Below, piece by piece: positions 7,954-15,864 of a stretch of DNA of 49,643 nucleotides (position 1 is the stretch's first letter; every line of letters starts with the position of its first letter). This DNA is from Pseudomonas fontis (GTDB lineage: Bacteria; Pseudomonadota; Gammaproteobacteria; Pseudomonadales; Pseudomonadaceae). Made by a program: the position numbers and the translations under genes. The stretch is from NCBI RefSeq assembly GCF_028656955.1, contig NZ_JAMDGY010000051.1:1-49643 (forward strand), read 5' to 3'. Below the pieces are notes generated by a model. That model had not been told where the DNA came from. It did not search any database and saw only the letters and a program-made list of their open reading frames with translations.

Positions 7954-8190
7954 GCCAGTAGGCACTCTCGGGGTAGAGGTCGTGCGCGCAGAATAAGTCG
8001 GTTTGGTGACGGGTTGATGACAAGGTATCGCGCATGGATCCATGAGCGATCAACACAATCCTTCTATTAATACTGTCGGCTTATAGCCAAAACCAATCAG
8101 CAGCATCAGGTTTGCCAATGAGCGTTGCTGGCGATCAGTGGTTAGGATTCTCCCCATCAGATTTTCAACCCCCCTGAAGGAGCGTCACTC

Positions 8191-8754
8191 ATGCCTATCA
8201 TCAATAGCCAGGTAAAACCGTTCAACGCTACTGCTTACCACAACGGCGAGTTCGTCCCGGTATCGGAAGCCAACCTCAAGGGCAAATGGTCCGTCGTATT
8301 CTTCTACCCAGCCGACTTCACCTTCGTCTGCCCAACCGAGCTGGGTGACCTGGCCGACAACTACGCCGAATTCAAGAAACTCGGCGTCGAGATCTACGGC
8401 GTGTCCACCGACACCCACTTCACCCACAAAGCCTGGCACGACACCTCGGACACCATCGGCAAGATCCAGTACCCACTGATCGGTGACCCGACCCACGTCA
8501 TTTCGCGCAACTTCGACGTGCTGATCGAAGAAGCTGGCCTGGCCGACCGTGGCACCTTCGTGATCAACCCGGAAGGTCAGATCAAGATCGTCGAACTGAA
8601 CGACGGTGGTGTAGGCCGTGACGCCAGCGAGCTGCTGCGCAAGGTCAAGGCTGCCCAGTACGTCGCTGCCCACCCAGGCGAAGTCTGCCCGGCCAAGTGG
8701 AAAGAAGGCGAAGCTACCCTGGCACCATCGCTGGACCTGGTCGGCAAGATCTAA
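8191..8754 (+). CDS. ahpC: Alkyl hydroperoxide reductase subunit C (2-Cys peroxiredoxin)
   Basis: This 187-residue cytoplasmic peroxiredoxin reduces hydrogen peroxide and organic hydroperoxides and is recycled by AhpF. The peroxidatic Cys47 lies in FYPADFTFVCPTE and the resolving Cys166 in HPGEVCPAKW, both at the family positions. The length is exactly typical. AAGGAG precedes the ATG. ahpF follows 118 bp downstream on the same strand, with a strong terminator hairpin between them. OxyR control is expected for the family, but I could not find a full OxyR motif upstream. Confidence 0.98.
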   Translation: MPIINSQVKPFNATAYHNGEFVPVSEANLKGKWSVVFFYPADFTFVCPTELGDLADNYAEFKKLGVEIYGVSTDTHFTHKAWHDTSDTIGKIQYPLIGDPTHVISRNFDVLIEEAGLADRGTFVINPEGQIKIVELNDGGVGRDASELLRKVKAAQYVAAHPGEVCPAKWKEGEATLAPSLDLVGKI

Positions 8755-8810
8755 GACCGTGAACCAGCCGAGGGCGGGCCACCGCACCTGACGTTGTCCC
8801 TGCCCCGCAA

Positions 8811-8843
8811 AACGCCCGGGCGCTTTCGCCCGGGCGTTTTTAT
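8811..8843 (+). terminator. Rho-independent terminator between ahpC and ahpF
   Basis: CGCCCGGGCG (8813-8822) pairs perfectly with CGCCCGGGCG (8827-8836) around a CTTT loop, then TTTTTATTTC. It ends 30 bp before the ahpF start. It probably makes ahpC transcripts far more abundant than ahpC-ahpF read-through. Confidence 0.92.
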
Positions 8844-8872
8844 TTCTACCGTTTGCACAAGGAATCGCCCGT

Positions 8873-10435
8873 ATGTTGGACGCCACGCTTAAAACTCAGT
8901 TGAAAGCCTACCTGGAGCGGGTCACTCAGCCGATCGAGATCGTTGCTTCCCTCGATGACGGCGCGAAGTCCCAGGAACTCCACGACCTGCTGCGCGAGAT
9001 CGCCAGCCTGTCGAACCTTATTGCCTTGCGTGAGGACGGCAGCGACGCCCGTCGCCCCTCGTTCTCGCTCAATCGCCCGGGTGCCGATATCAGCCTGCGT
9101 TTCGCCGGCATCCCCATGGGCCACGAATTCACCTCGCTGGTGCTGGCGCTGCTGCAAGTCGGCGGGCACCCTTCCAAAGCCAGTGCCGAGCTGATCGAGC
9201 AGATCGCTTCGCTCAAGGGTGAGTTCAGCTTCGAAAGCTACTTCTCGCTGTCCTGCCAGAACTGCCCGGACGTGGTCCAGGCGCTGAACCTGATGGCGGT
9301 GCTCAACCCGAATGTGCGCCACGTGGCGATCGACGGCGCGCTGTTCCAGGCTGAAGTCGAAGCCCGCCAGGTGATGGCGGTGCCGAGTGTGTACCTCAAC
9401 GGTGAAGTGTTCGGCCAGGGCCGCATGGGCCTGGAAGAAATCGTCGCCAAGCTCGATACCGGCGCCAGCGACCGGCAGGCCGAGAAGCTCAACGCCAAGG
9501 ACGCCTTCGATGTGCTGGTGGTCGGCGGTGGCCCGGCGGGTGCGGCGGCGGCCATTTATGCCGCACGCAAAGGCATTCGTACCGGTGTGGCGGCGGAGCG
9601 TTTTGGTGGTCAGGTGCTGGACACCATGGCCATCGAGAACTTCATCTCCGTGCAGGAGACCGAAGGGCCGAAGCTGGCCATGGCGCTGGAAGAGCACGTC
9701 AAGCAGTACGACGTTGACATCATGAACCTGCAGCGTGCCGACGTCCTGGTTCCAGGCACCGACGGTGGCTTGCACGAAGTGCGCATGGCCAGCGGCGCGA
9801 CGCTCAAGGCCAAGACGGTGATCCTTGCCACCGGCGCCCGCTGGCGCGAAATGAACGTGCCGGGTGAGCAGCAATACCGCAACCGTGGCGTTGCCTACTG
9901 CCCGCACTGCGACGGCCCGTTGTTCAAGGGCAAGCGCGTGGCGGTGATTGGTGGCGGCAACTCGGGTGTGGAAGCGGCCATTGACCTGGCGGGTATCGTT
10001 GCCCATGTCACGCTGATCGAATTCGACAGCCAGTTGCGCGCCGATGCGGTGTTGCAGCGCAAGCTGCATAGCCTGGCGAACGTGACGGTGATCACCAGTG
10101 CGCTGACCACTGAAGTGCTGGGCGATGGCCAGAAGGTCAACGGCCTGCGCTACAAGGATCGCACCAGTGATGCCCTGCATGATGTGGCGCTGGAAGGGAT
10201 CTTCGTGCAGATCGGTTTGCTGCCGAACACTGACTGGCTCAAGGGCACGGTCGAGCTGTCGCCGCGTGGCGAGATCATCGTCGATGCGCGGGGCCAGACC
10301 AATATCCCGGGGGTGTTTGCCGCCGGTGACGTGACCACGGTACCGTTCAAGCAGATCGTGATTGCGGTGGGCGAGGGGGCCAAGGCTTCGCTGGCAGCCT
10401 TTGATCATCTGATCCGTACCTCTGCGCCGGCCTGA
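8873..10435 (+). CDS. ahpF: Alkyl hydroperoxide reductase subunit F
   Basis: This 520-residue FAD protein uses NADH to reduce AhpC. The N-terminal double thioredoxin-fold domain carries the Cys128-x2-Cys131 pair (SCQNCPD). The thioredoxin-reductase-like part has the FAD motif VVGGGPAGAAAA near residue 215, the redox pair Cys343-x2-Cys346 (YCPHCDG), a second dinucleotide motif VIGGGNSGVEAA, and the FAD-binding ending GVFAAGDVTT. AAGGAA precedes the ATG. Its partner ahpC lies just upstream, separated by a terminator, so expression may depend on read-through or on its own promoter. Length and motif spacing match the enteric AhpF. Confidence 0.97.
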   Translation: MLDATLKTQLKAYLERVTQPIEIVASLDDGAKSQELHDLLREIASLSNLIALREDGSDARRPSFSLNRPGADISLRFAGIPMGHEFTSLVLALLQVGGHPSKASAELIEQIASLKGEFSFESYFSLSCQNCPDVVQALNLMAVLNPNVRHVAIDGALFQAEVEARQVMAVPSVYLNGEVFGQGRMGLEEIVAKLDTGASDRQAEKLNAKDAFDVLVVGGGPAGAAAAIYAARKGIRTGVAAERFGGQVLDTMAIENFISVQETEGPKLAMALEEHVKQYDVDIMNLQRADVLVPGTDGGLHEVRMASGATLKAKTVILATGARWREMNVPGEQQYRNRGVAYCPHCDGPLFKGKRVAVIGGGNSGVEAAIDLAGIVAHVTLIEFDSQLRADAVLQRKLHSLANVTVITSALTTEVLGDGQKVNGLRYKDRTSDALHDVALEGIFVQIGLLPNTDWLKGTVELSPRGEIIVDARGQTNIPGVFAAGDVTTVPFKQIVIAVGEGAKASLAAFDHLIRTSAPA

Positions 10436-10443
10436 CGGGCCTT

Positions 10444-10604
10444 ATCGCTGGCAAGGCCAGCTCCCACAGCTGCTGATAAGCTTTTTGTAGCCGCTGCCGG
10501 CAGGCTGCGCTGGAGCCCGCAAGGGCTCCCAAAGGCGGCGCCTGCTTTGCAGGCGAGCGCAGCCTGACGGCAGCGGCTACGTGGGAGCTGGCCTTGCCAG
10601 CGAT
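10444..10604. repeat. Inverted REP pair enclosing another palindrome
   Basis: ATCGCTGGCAAGGCCAGCTC (from 10444, arm to 10467) and its exact 24-bp complement at 10581-10604 form an inverted REP pair of the Pseudomonas GTGGGAGC type. Between the arms lies a complete copy of the 94-bp palindrome (10487-10580), which directly touches the right arm. This fills most of the gap between ahpF and the next gene. Confidence 0.88.
10487..10580 (+). repeat. 94-bp two-hairpin palindrome, copy 2
   Basis: The outer arms 10487-10511 and 10556-10580 pair over 25 bp with one mismatch. Inside are GGAGCCC-GCAA-GGGCTCC and CGCCTGC-TTT-GCAGGCG. The reverse complement is nearly identical to 345-438. The organisation is that of a REPIN, two inverted REP units around a short spacer, but with a core unlike the other REPs in the window. 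Confidence 0.85.
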
Positions 10605-10709
10605 GCTGTTCAAGCCACTGTGCCAAGTTCGTCACCGTGCCCGGCTAAAGCAATCAAGCCGCAGCGCGCTCCCTGAGGCAGTCTGGTCAGTCTGTTCAAG
10701 GAGATGACC

Positions 10710-11717
10710 ATGATCCGACTGACCCTGTCCGATGCCCATTCGCTGGCGCAATCGATCCTCTTGCACGCAGGCTTCAGCGCCGCCCACGCCACGGCAGTCA
10801 GCGCCACGATTGTCGCCGGCGAGCGCGATGGCTGCGCCTCCCATGGCCTGTACCGGGTGCTGGGGTGCGTCAGCACCCTGAAAGCCGGCAAAGTGGTTGC
10901 CGATGCGCAACCTGAAGTCATCGACCAGGCCCCCTCGATCGTGCGCGTGGACGCTGCCGGCGGCTTCTCGCAACTGGCGTTTCAAGCCGGCCTGCCCATG
11001 CTGCAAAACAAGGCCCGCGAGAACGGCATCGCCGCGCTGGCAATCAACCGCTGTGTGCACTTTTCCGCATTGTGGGTCGAGATCGAACAACTGGCCGAGG
11101 CCGGGTTCGTCGCCCTGGCATTTACCCCCAGCCATGCCTGGGTCGCACCGGCCGGCGGGCACCAGCCAGTATTCGGCACCAACCCGGTGGCCTTCGGCTG
11201 GCCACGTCCTGGCAAACATCCCTATGTCTTCGACTTCGCTACCAGCGCCATTGCCCGGGGTGATATCGAGCTGCACCGGCGTGCCGGCAAAACCATCCCC
11301 GAAGGCTGGGGCGTGGACGAGCAAGGGCAGCCGAGCACCGATCCGAACGTGGTGCTGGACCGTGGCGCCATGCTCACCTTCGGTGGCCACAAGGGCTCGG
11401 CGCTGGCGACCATGGTCGAGCTGATCGCCGGGCCATTGATTGGTGACCTGACCAGCGCAGAGTCACTGGCCCATGCCGACGGCAGCAAATCTTCGCCCTA
11501 TCACGGTGAGTTGTTGATTGCCCTGGACCCGAGGCGTTTTCTCGGCGCGGCCACCGACCAGCATCTGGCCCGTGCCGAAACCCTGTTCGAGAGCATTGAG
11601 GGGCAGGGCGCGCGCTTGCCGTCGCAGCGACGCTTCGAGGCGCGTGCGCGTAGTCTGGAAGAAGGGGTGCAGATTCCCGAAGCCTTGTACCACGACCTGA
11701 AGGCACTGCTGGCCTGA
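10710..11717 (+). CDS. Ldh-family NAD(P)H-dependent imine reductase, probable pyrroline-2-carboxylate reductase
   Basis: This 335-residue member of the malate/L-lactate dehydrogenase (Ldh_2, DpkA) family would reduce delta-1-pyrroline-2-carboxylate, and possibly piperideine-2-carboxylate, to L-proline or L-pipecolate. Family marks are the CASHGLYRV motif with its conserved His, FGTNPVAFG, FDFATSAIARG and GGHKGSAL. I chose the second ATG (10710) because AAGGAG at 10698-10703 touches the first ATG (10704) but is six bases from the second. It converges on the aldehyde dehydrogenase gene at the end of the hydroxyproline island. The aconitase-X and Ser/Cys epimerase-like proteins in the island would supply its substrate. 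The activity is inferred from context; other keto-acid reductase functions are possible. Confidence 0.82.
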   Translation: MIRLTLSDAHSLAQSILLHAGFSAAHATAVSATIVAGERDGCASHGLYRVLGCVSTLKAGKVVADAQPEVIDQAPSIVRVDAAGGFSQLAFQAGLPMLQNKARENGIAALAINRCVHFSALWVEIEQLAEAGFVALAFTPSHAWVAPAGGHQPVFGTNPVAFGWPRPGKHPYVFDFATSAIARGDIELHRRAGKTIPEGWGVDEQGQPSTDPNVVLDRGAMLTFGGHKGSALATMVELIAGPLIGDLTSAESLAHADGSKSSPYHGELLIALDPRRFLGAATDQHLARAETLFESIEGQGARLPSQRRFEARARSLEEGVQIPEALYHDLKALLA

Positions 11718-11725
11718 AGCATGTG

Positions 11726-11753
11726 CCCCTCACCGAGGCAGCTCGGTGAGGGG
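11726..11753. terminator. Perfect hairpin between convergent genes
   Basis: CCCCTCACCGAG (11726-11737) pairs exactly with CTCGGTGAGGGG (11742-11753) around GCAG. It sits in the 42-bp gap between two convergent genes and would fold in both transcripts. There is no T run on either side, so it may block 3' decay or act with Rho rather than be a classical terminator. Confidence 0.55.
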
Positions 11754-11759
11754 CGAAGG

Positions 11760-13340
11760 TTACAGCGCGTCGCGGCTTTGCTGGCCGTCAACCAGGCGCG
11801 CAATGCCCAGCGGGTTGGCATTCTGCAACGCCTGCGGCAGCAGGGCATCCGGGCAGTTCTGGTAGCACACCGGCCGCAGGAAGCGCTCGATGGCCAGGCT
11901 GCCGACCGAGGTGCCGCGCGCATCGGAAGTCGCCGGATACGGCCCGCCGTGGACCATCGCATCACACACTTCGACACCGGTCGGGTAACCGTTGAACAGC
12001 ACCCGGCCAACCTTCTGCTCCAGCAGCGGCAACAAGTCGCCATGGGCGTGCAAGTCTGCCGCTTCGGCAATCAGGGTAGCGGTCAGTTGCCCGTGCAGGC
12101 CGTGCAATGCCGCGTGCAGTTGCTGCGCATCGGCCACTTCCACCAACACGGTTGCCGGCCCGAACACTTCCTCTTGCAGCAGTGGCTCGCCTTCGATCAG
12201 CAGGCGTACATCCGCCTTGAACAGCTGTGGCTGCGCCTGGCTGCCCGTTTGCGCCTGGCCCGCCAGGTGGCTGATGCCCGGATGCGCCTGCAAGGCCTGC
12301 ACGCCTTTGCTGTAGCTGGCCAGCGTGCCGGCGTTGAGCATGGTCTGCGCCGGTTGTTCGGCCAGTTGCGCCGCCAGTTGCTCGGTAAACGCGGTGAAGG
12401 CAGGGGAACGCAGGCCGATCACCAGGCCAGGGTTGGTGCAGAACTGCCCGCAGCCCATCACCACCGACGCCGCCAACTCGCGAGCGATCTGCTCGCCACG
12501 GCTTGCCAGCGCCTGCGGCAACACCAGCACCGGGTTGATGCTGCTCATTTCAGCGAACACCGGAATCGGCTGCGGGCGTGCCGCCGCCATGTCGCACAGC
12601 GCGCGGCCGCCCTTGAGCGAGCCGGTGAAGCCGACCGCCTGGATCAGCGGATGCTTGACCAGCGCTTCGCCCACCCCGGCGCCGTAGATCATGTTGAACA
12701 CACCCTGGGGCATGCCGGTTTGCTCGGCGGCGCGAATGATCGCATCGGCGACGATTTCGGCCGTCGCCATATGCCCGCTGTGGGCCTTGAACACCACCGG
12801 GCAACCGGCGGCCAGGGCAGCGGCGGTGTCCCCGCCAGCGGTCGAGAAGGCCAGCGGGAAGTTGCTGGCGCCGAACACCGCGACCGGGCCGACACCGATG
12901 CGGTATTGGCGCAGGTCGGCACGCGGCAACGGCTGGCGATTTGGCAACGCCCGGTCAATACGCGCACCAAGGAAGTCACCCCGGCGCAGCACCTGGGCAA
13001 ACAGGCGCATCTGCCCACTGGTGCGCCCGTGCTCGCCAAGAATGCGCGCGTTGGGCAGGGCAGTCTCGCGGGTGACCAGCTGGATGAAGTCGTCGCCCAG
13101 CGCATCGAGCTGCGCGGCGATGGCGTCAAGGAACTGGGCGCGGCGTTCAGGTGGCAGGCTGCGATAGCTCGGGTAGGCCTGCGCCGCGGCCTGGGCGGCG
13201 GCGTCGACTTCTGCTGCGGTCGCCTGGTGGAAGGCATACGGCAGCGCCTCGCCACCGCTCGCCGCGTGGCTCAGCAGGGTGGTGTTGCCGGCGGCGCTGC
13301 GTGCGCCGCCGATGTAGTTGTGGCCGATGATGTCCGGCAT
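11760..13340 (-). CDS. Alpha-ketoglutarate semialdehyde dehydrogenase
   Basis: This 526-residue ALDH-superfamily protein would oxidise 2,5-dioxopentanoate (alpha-ketoglutarate semialdehyde) to alpha-ketoglutarate, the last step of 4-hydroxyproline breakdown. It has the KGSADH opening (IGHNYIGGARSAAGN), the Gly-rich FTGSLKGGRAL, the general base Glu264 (VFAEMSSINP) and the nucleophile Cys301 (CGQFCTNPG). The length of about 525 fits this ALDH branch and exceeds the usual 480-500. I chose ATG 13340, preceded by AAAGGAG; a longer frame to 13463 runs into the transporter gene. It is last in the unit deaminase, MHS carrier, dehydrogenase, 25 bp after the carrier stop. It corresponds to lhpG/PA1253 by memory of the P. 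aeruginosa cluster. Confidence 0.92.
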   Translation of the reverse strand: MPDIIGHNYIGGARSAAGNTTLLSHAASGGEALPYAFHQATAAEVDAAAQAAAQAYPSYRSLPPERRAQFLDAIAAQLDALGDDFIQLVTRETALPNARILGEHGRTSGQMRLFAQVLRRGDFLGARIDRALPNRQPLPRADLRQYRIGVGPVAVFGASNFPLAFSTAGGDTAAALAAGCPVVFKAHSGHMATAEIVADAIIRAAEQTGMPQGVFNMIYGAGVGEALVKHPLIQAVGFTGSLKGGRALCDMAAARPQPIPVFAEMSSINPVLVLPQALASRGEQIARELAASVVMGCGQFCTNPGLVIGLRSPAFTAFTEQLAAQLAEQPAQTMLNAGTLASYSKGVQALQAHPGISHLAGQAQTGSQAQPQLFKADVRLLIEGEPLLQEEVFGPATVLVEVADAQQLHAALHGLHGQLTATLIAEAADLHAHGDLLPLLEQKVGRVLFNGYPTGVEVCDAMVHGGPYPATSDARGTSVGSLAIERFLRPVCYQNCPDALLPQALQNANPLGIARLVDGQQSRDAL

Positions 13341-13365
13341 GGAGCACTCCTTTACACAGGTTGGG

Positions 13366-14751
13366 TCAGGCCAGCGAATTGCCCTGGCGCGCGGGGGCGG
13401 CCGGTTCGGCAGCGGCGACGCGGGCGGCGGCTTCGGCATCGACCTGATGCAGCGACTTGCCACGGGTCTCCCGGGTCAGGCCGACCGCCACGATGGAAAT
13501 CAGCGAGGCGCCCACTAGGTACCAGGCGATGGGGGTCGAGCTGTGGAATTCGTTGAGCAGGCTGATGGCGATCAGCGGCGCCAGGGAGCCTGCGAAAATC
13601 GGTGCCACCTGGTAGCACAGCGACAACGCGGTATAGCGCACATGGGTGGGGAACATCTCGGCCATCAGCGCGGAGTAGGGCGCGTAGGTCATCGACTCGA
13701 TGGCCAGCCCCAGGGTGATGGCCGCCATGATCAGCCAGTTGTTGCCGGTGTCCATCAGCGGGAAGCCGATGAAGCCCCAGAACGCCGTCAGCACCGCGCC
13801 GGTCAGGTACACCGGTTTGCGCCCGATTAGATCGGACAGGTAGCCCATCAGCGGGATCATGAAGAAGTGCAGCAGGTGTGCACCGAACATCAGCAGGAGG
13901 ATCTGCGAGGTGTCCTTGTGCACCACGAGCTTGAGGTAGGTGATCGAGAAGGTCACCACGGTGTAGTAGAGGATGTTCTCGGCAAAGCGTGCGCCGATCC
14001 CGACCAGTACCGCGCGCCAGTGGTGGCGCAGCACTTCGACCACGCCCAGTTGCTGCTCGGCCTTTTGTGCCTGGCGGGCCTGGGCTTCCTTGAAGATTGG
14101 CGCATCGTCGACGCTGGTGCGGATCCAGTAGCCGATCAGCACCACCACCGCCGAGAACCAGAACGCTACGCGCCAGCCCCAGGCGAGGAATTGCTCTTCC
14201 GACAAGGTACTCGACAGCGCCAGCAAGGCCACGGTAGCTACCAGGTTGCCGGCCGGCACTCCGGCTTGCGGCCAACTGGCCCAGAAGCCGCGACGGTTGT
14301 CCGGGCAGTGCTCGGACACCAGCAGGATCGCCCCACCCCATTCACCGCCAAAGGCAAAGCCCTGGATCAGGCGCAGCAACACCAGCAACAACGGTGCGGC
14401 GTAGCCGATGCTGTCGAAGCCGGGCAGGCAGCCCATCAGGAAGGTGGTGATGCCGACCACCACCAGGCTCAGTTGCAGCAGGCGCTTGCGCCCGAACTTG
14501 TCACCGTAGTGACCGAACACCAGGCCGCCCAGGGGGCGGGCGAGGAAGCCGACGGCATACAGGGCGAAGGCAGCGATGATGCCGTCAACCGGGCTGTCGG
14601 TCTGGCGGAAGAACAGCTGGCCGAAGACCAGGGCCGAGGCCGTGCCGTAGAGGAAGAATTCATACCATTCGGCGACGGTGCCGGCCATGGCGGCGGCCAC
14701 GACGCGTTTGAGTCCCGAGGGGGTGGTTGCGCTGGACGATGAGCTGGACAT
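13366..14751 (-). CDS. MFS carrier of the metabolite:H+ symporter (MHS) family
   Basis: This inner-membrane transporter of 461 residues has about 12 hydrophobic segments. The MHS marks are the early WYEFFLYG motif, GHYGDKFGRKR between helices 2 and 3, GGEWGGA, and the mid-protein loop LSDLIGRK. Relatives (ProP, KgtP, ShiA) bring in compatible solutes and organic acids. Its place between the deaminase and the semialdehyde dehydrogenase suggests hydroxyproline or an intermediate as cargo, making it a second importer beside the ABC system. I chose ATG 14751, which has AGGAAA upstream; a frame extending to 14817 lacks a ribosome site. The substrate is inferred only from context. Confidence 0.88.
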   Translation of the reverse strand: MSSSSSSATTPSGLKRVVAAAMAGTVAEWYEFFLYGTASALVFGQLFFRQTDSPVDGIIAAFALYAVGFLARPLGGLVFGHYGDKFGRKRLLQLSLVVVGITTFLMGCLPGFDSIGYAAPLLLVLLRLIQGFAFGGEWGGAILLVSEHCPDNRRGFWASWPQAGVPAGNLVATVALLALSSTLSEEQFLAWGWRVAFWFSAVVVLIGYWIRTSVDDAPIFKEAQARQAQKAEQQLGVVEVLRHHWRAVLVGIGARFAENILYYTVVTFSITYLKLVVHKDTSQILLLMFGAHLLHFFMIPLMGYLSDLIGRKPVYLTGAVLTAFWGFIGFPLMDTGNNWLIMAAITLGLAIESMTYAPYSALMAEMFPTHVRYTALSLCYQVAPIFAGSLAPLIAISLLNEFHSSTPIAWYLVGASLISIVAVGLTRETRGKSLHQVDAEAAARVAAAEPAAPARQGNSLA

Positions 14752-14821
14752 GCTGGCGTTTCCTGTATGGGCGCAAAACAGGCGGGCCGGCCTCCATTTA
14801 CAGAGCCGGCCCGGCAATCAC

Positions 14822-15739
14822 TCAGAGACCGACGTCTGGCAGGTGCGGACGGTTGGCCAGGGCCTTGGCCATGATCGTCTCGACATGCAGGCGGTCCGCT
14901 TCCGGCAGGGCCAGGCGTGGCGGACGGGTCAGCGCGCTGCCGCGACCGGCAATGGCTTCGCAGAGCTTGATGCACTGCACCAGGTCGGCGCGGGCATCCA
15001 GGTGCAGGATCGGCATCAGCCATTCGTAGATCGGCATGGCTTCGGCGAAGCGACCGGCCTTGGCCAGGCGGAAGATCGTTTCACCTTCCTTGGGGAACAC
15101 GTTGGACATGCCCGAGACCCAGCCCTGGGCGCCCACCGCGATGCTTTCGACGACCACATCGTCCAGGCCTGCGAAGAGGATGAAACGGTCGCCTACTTCA
15201 TTGCGCACGTCGATGAAACGGCGGGTGTCGCCGGAGGAGTCCTTGAAGCACACCACGTTGTCGCAGTCGGCCAGGGAAATCAGGATGTCCGGGGTGACGT
15301 CGTTTTTGTAGATCGGCGGGTTGTTGTAGACCATCAGCGGCACGTCGGTGTGCTTGGCCACGTAGCGATAGTGCTCGGCGGTCTCGAACGGCTTGGAGCC
15401 GTAGACCAGCGCCGGCATCAGCATCACGCCGTCAACGCCAACCTGGCGCACCGCGTTGGCCACCTTGGCCGCCTGCACGCTGGTGAACTCGGCGACGCCG
15501 CAGATCACCGGCACACGGCCGCGCGAGGCGTCTACGGCGACTTCGGTCACGGCGATTTTTTCTTCGGCAGTCAGCGAGGTGTTCTCGCCTACCGAACCAC
15601 ACACCACCAGGCCCGACACGCCATCGCGGATGACGTTGGAAATGACTTCGTGGGTTTTCTCCAGGTTGATGGAGAAGTCGTCATTGAATTGGGTGGTGAC
15701 CGCAGGGAAGACGCCGCTCCAGTTTACGTACTTGCTCAT
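14822..15739 (-). CDS. DapA-fold deaminase, probable delta-1-pyrroline-4-hydroxy-2-carboxylate deaminase
   Basis: This 305-residue protein belongs to the dihydrodipicolinate synthase/N-acetylneuraminate lyase family. The Schiff-base Lys166 (VVCFKDSSGD) and the partner Tyr138 (LMVYNNPP) are present. In hydroxyproline clusters this family dehydrates and deaminates pyrroline-4-hydroxy-2-carboxylate to alpha-ketoglutarate semialdehyde (lhpC/HypD type). GGAG precedes ATG 15739. It is the first gene of the unit that continues with the MHS carrier and semialdehyde dehydrogenase. A TCGTATACGA palindrome 28 bases upstream of the start should be the operator. A lysine-biosynthetic DapA is unlikely in this setting. 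Confidence 0.9.
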   Translation of the reverse strand: MSKYVNWSGVFPAVTTQFNDDFSINLEKTHEVISNVIRDGVSGLVVCGSVGENTSLTAEEKIAVTEVAVDASRGRVPVICGVAEFTSVQAAKVANAVRQVGVDGVMLMPALVYGSKPFETAEHYRYVAKHTDVPLMVYNNPPIYKNDVTPDILISLADCDNVVCFKDSSGDTRRFIDVRNEVGDRFILFAGLDDVVVESIAVGAQGWVSGMSNVFPKEGETIFRLAKAGRFAEAMPIYEWLMPILHLDARADLVQCIKLCEAIAGRGSALTRPPRLALPEADRLHVETIMAKALANRPHLPDVGL

Positions 15740-15766
15740 GGTGTTCTCCGGGTTGTTTATTGTATT

Positions 15767-15776
15767 TCGTATACGA
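15767..15776. promoter_or_regulatory. Putative GntR operator upstream of the deaminase gene
   Basis: The core TCGTATACGA is a perfect 10-bp palindrome within ATTTCGTATACGATAT. It fits the T-N-GT-N2-AC-N-A pattern bound by FadR/FCD-type GntR proteins. The same sequence recurs upstream of the binding-protein gene (21720-21729) and, with one change, upstream of gntR (27214-27223). It shows that the deaminase has its own promoter inside the longer minus-strand run. Confidence 0.75.
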
Positions 15777-15864
15777 TATTGCAAATGTTTGAAGGTCGAC
15801 CAGTGTTTTTTTCATCTGTTGCTGATCGGCTTTACAAGGTCTTTTCAAATCAGGGGGTTAGCGA

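Noticed and set aside
8054..8190. OxyR binding site upstream of ahpC
   Set aside because: An ATAG followed seven bases later by CAAT is present near 8083, but the other two half-sites do not match the four-part OxyR pattern.
14822..15739. Lysine-pathway dihydrodipicolinate synthase (dapA)
   Set aside because: The fold and catalytic Lys fit both, but the hydroxyproline neighbours and shared operator indicate the catabolic deaminase.
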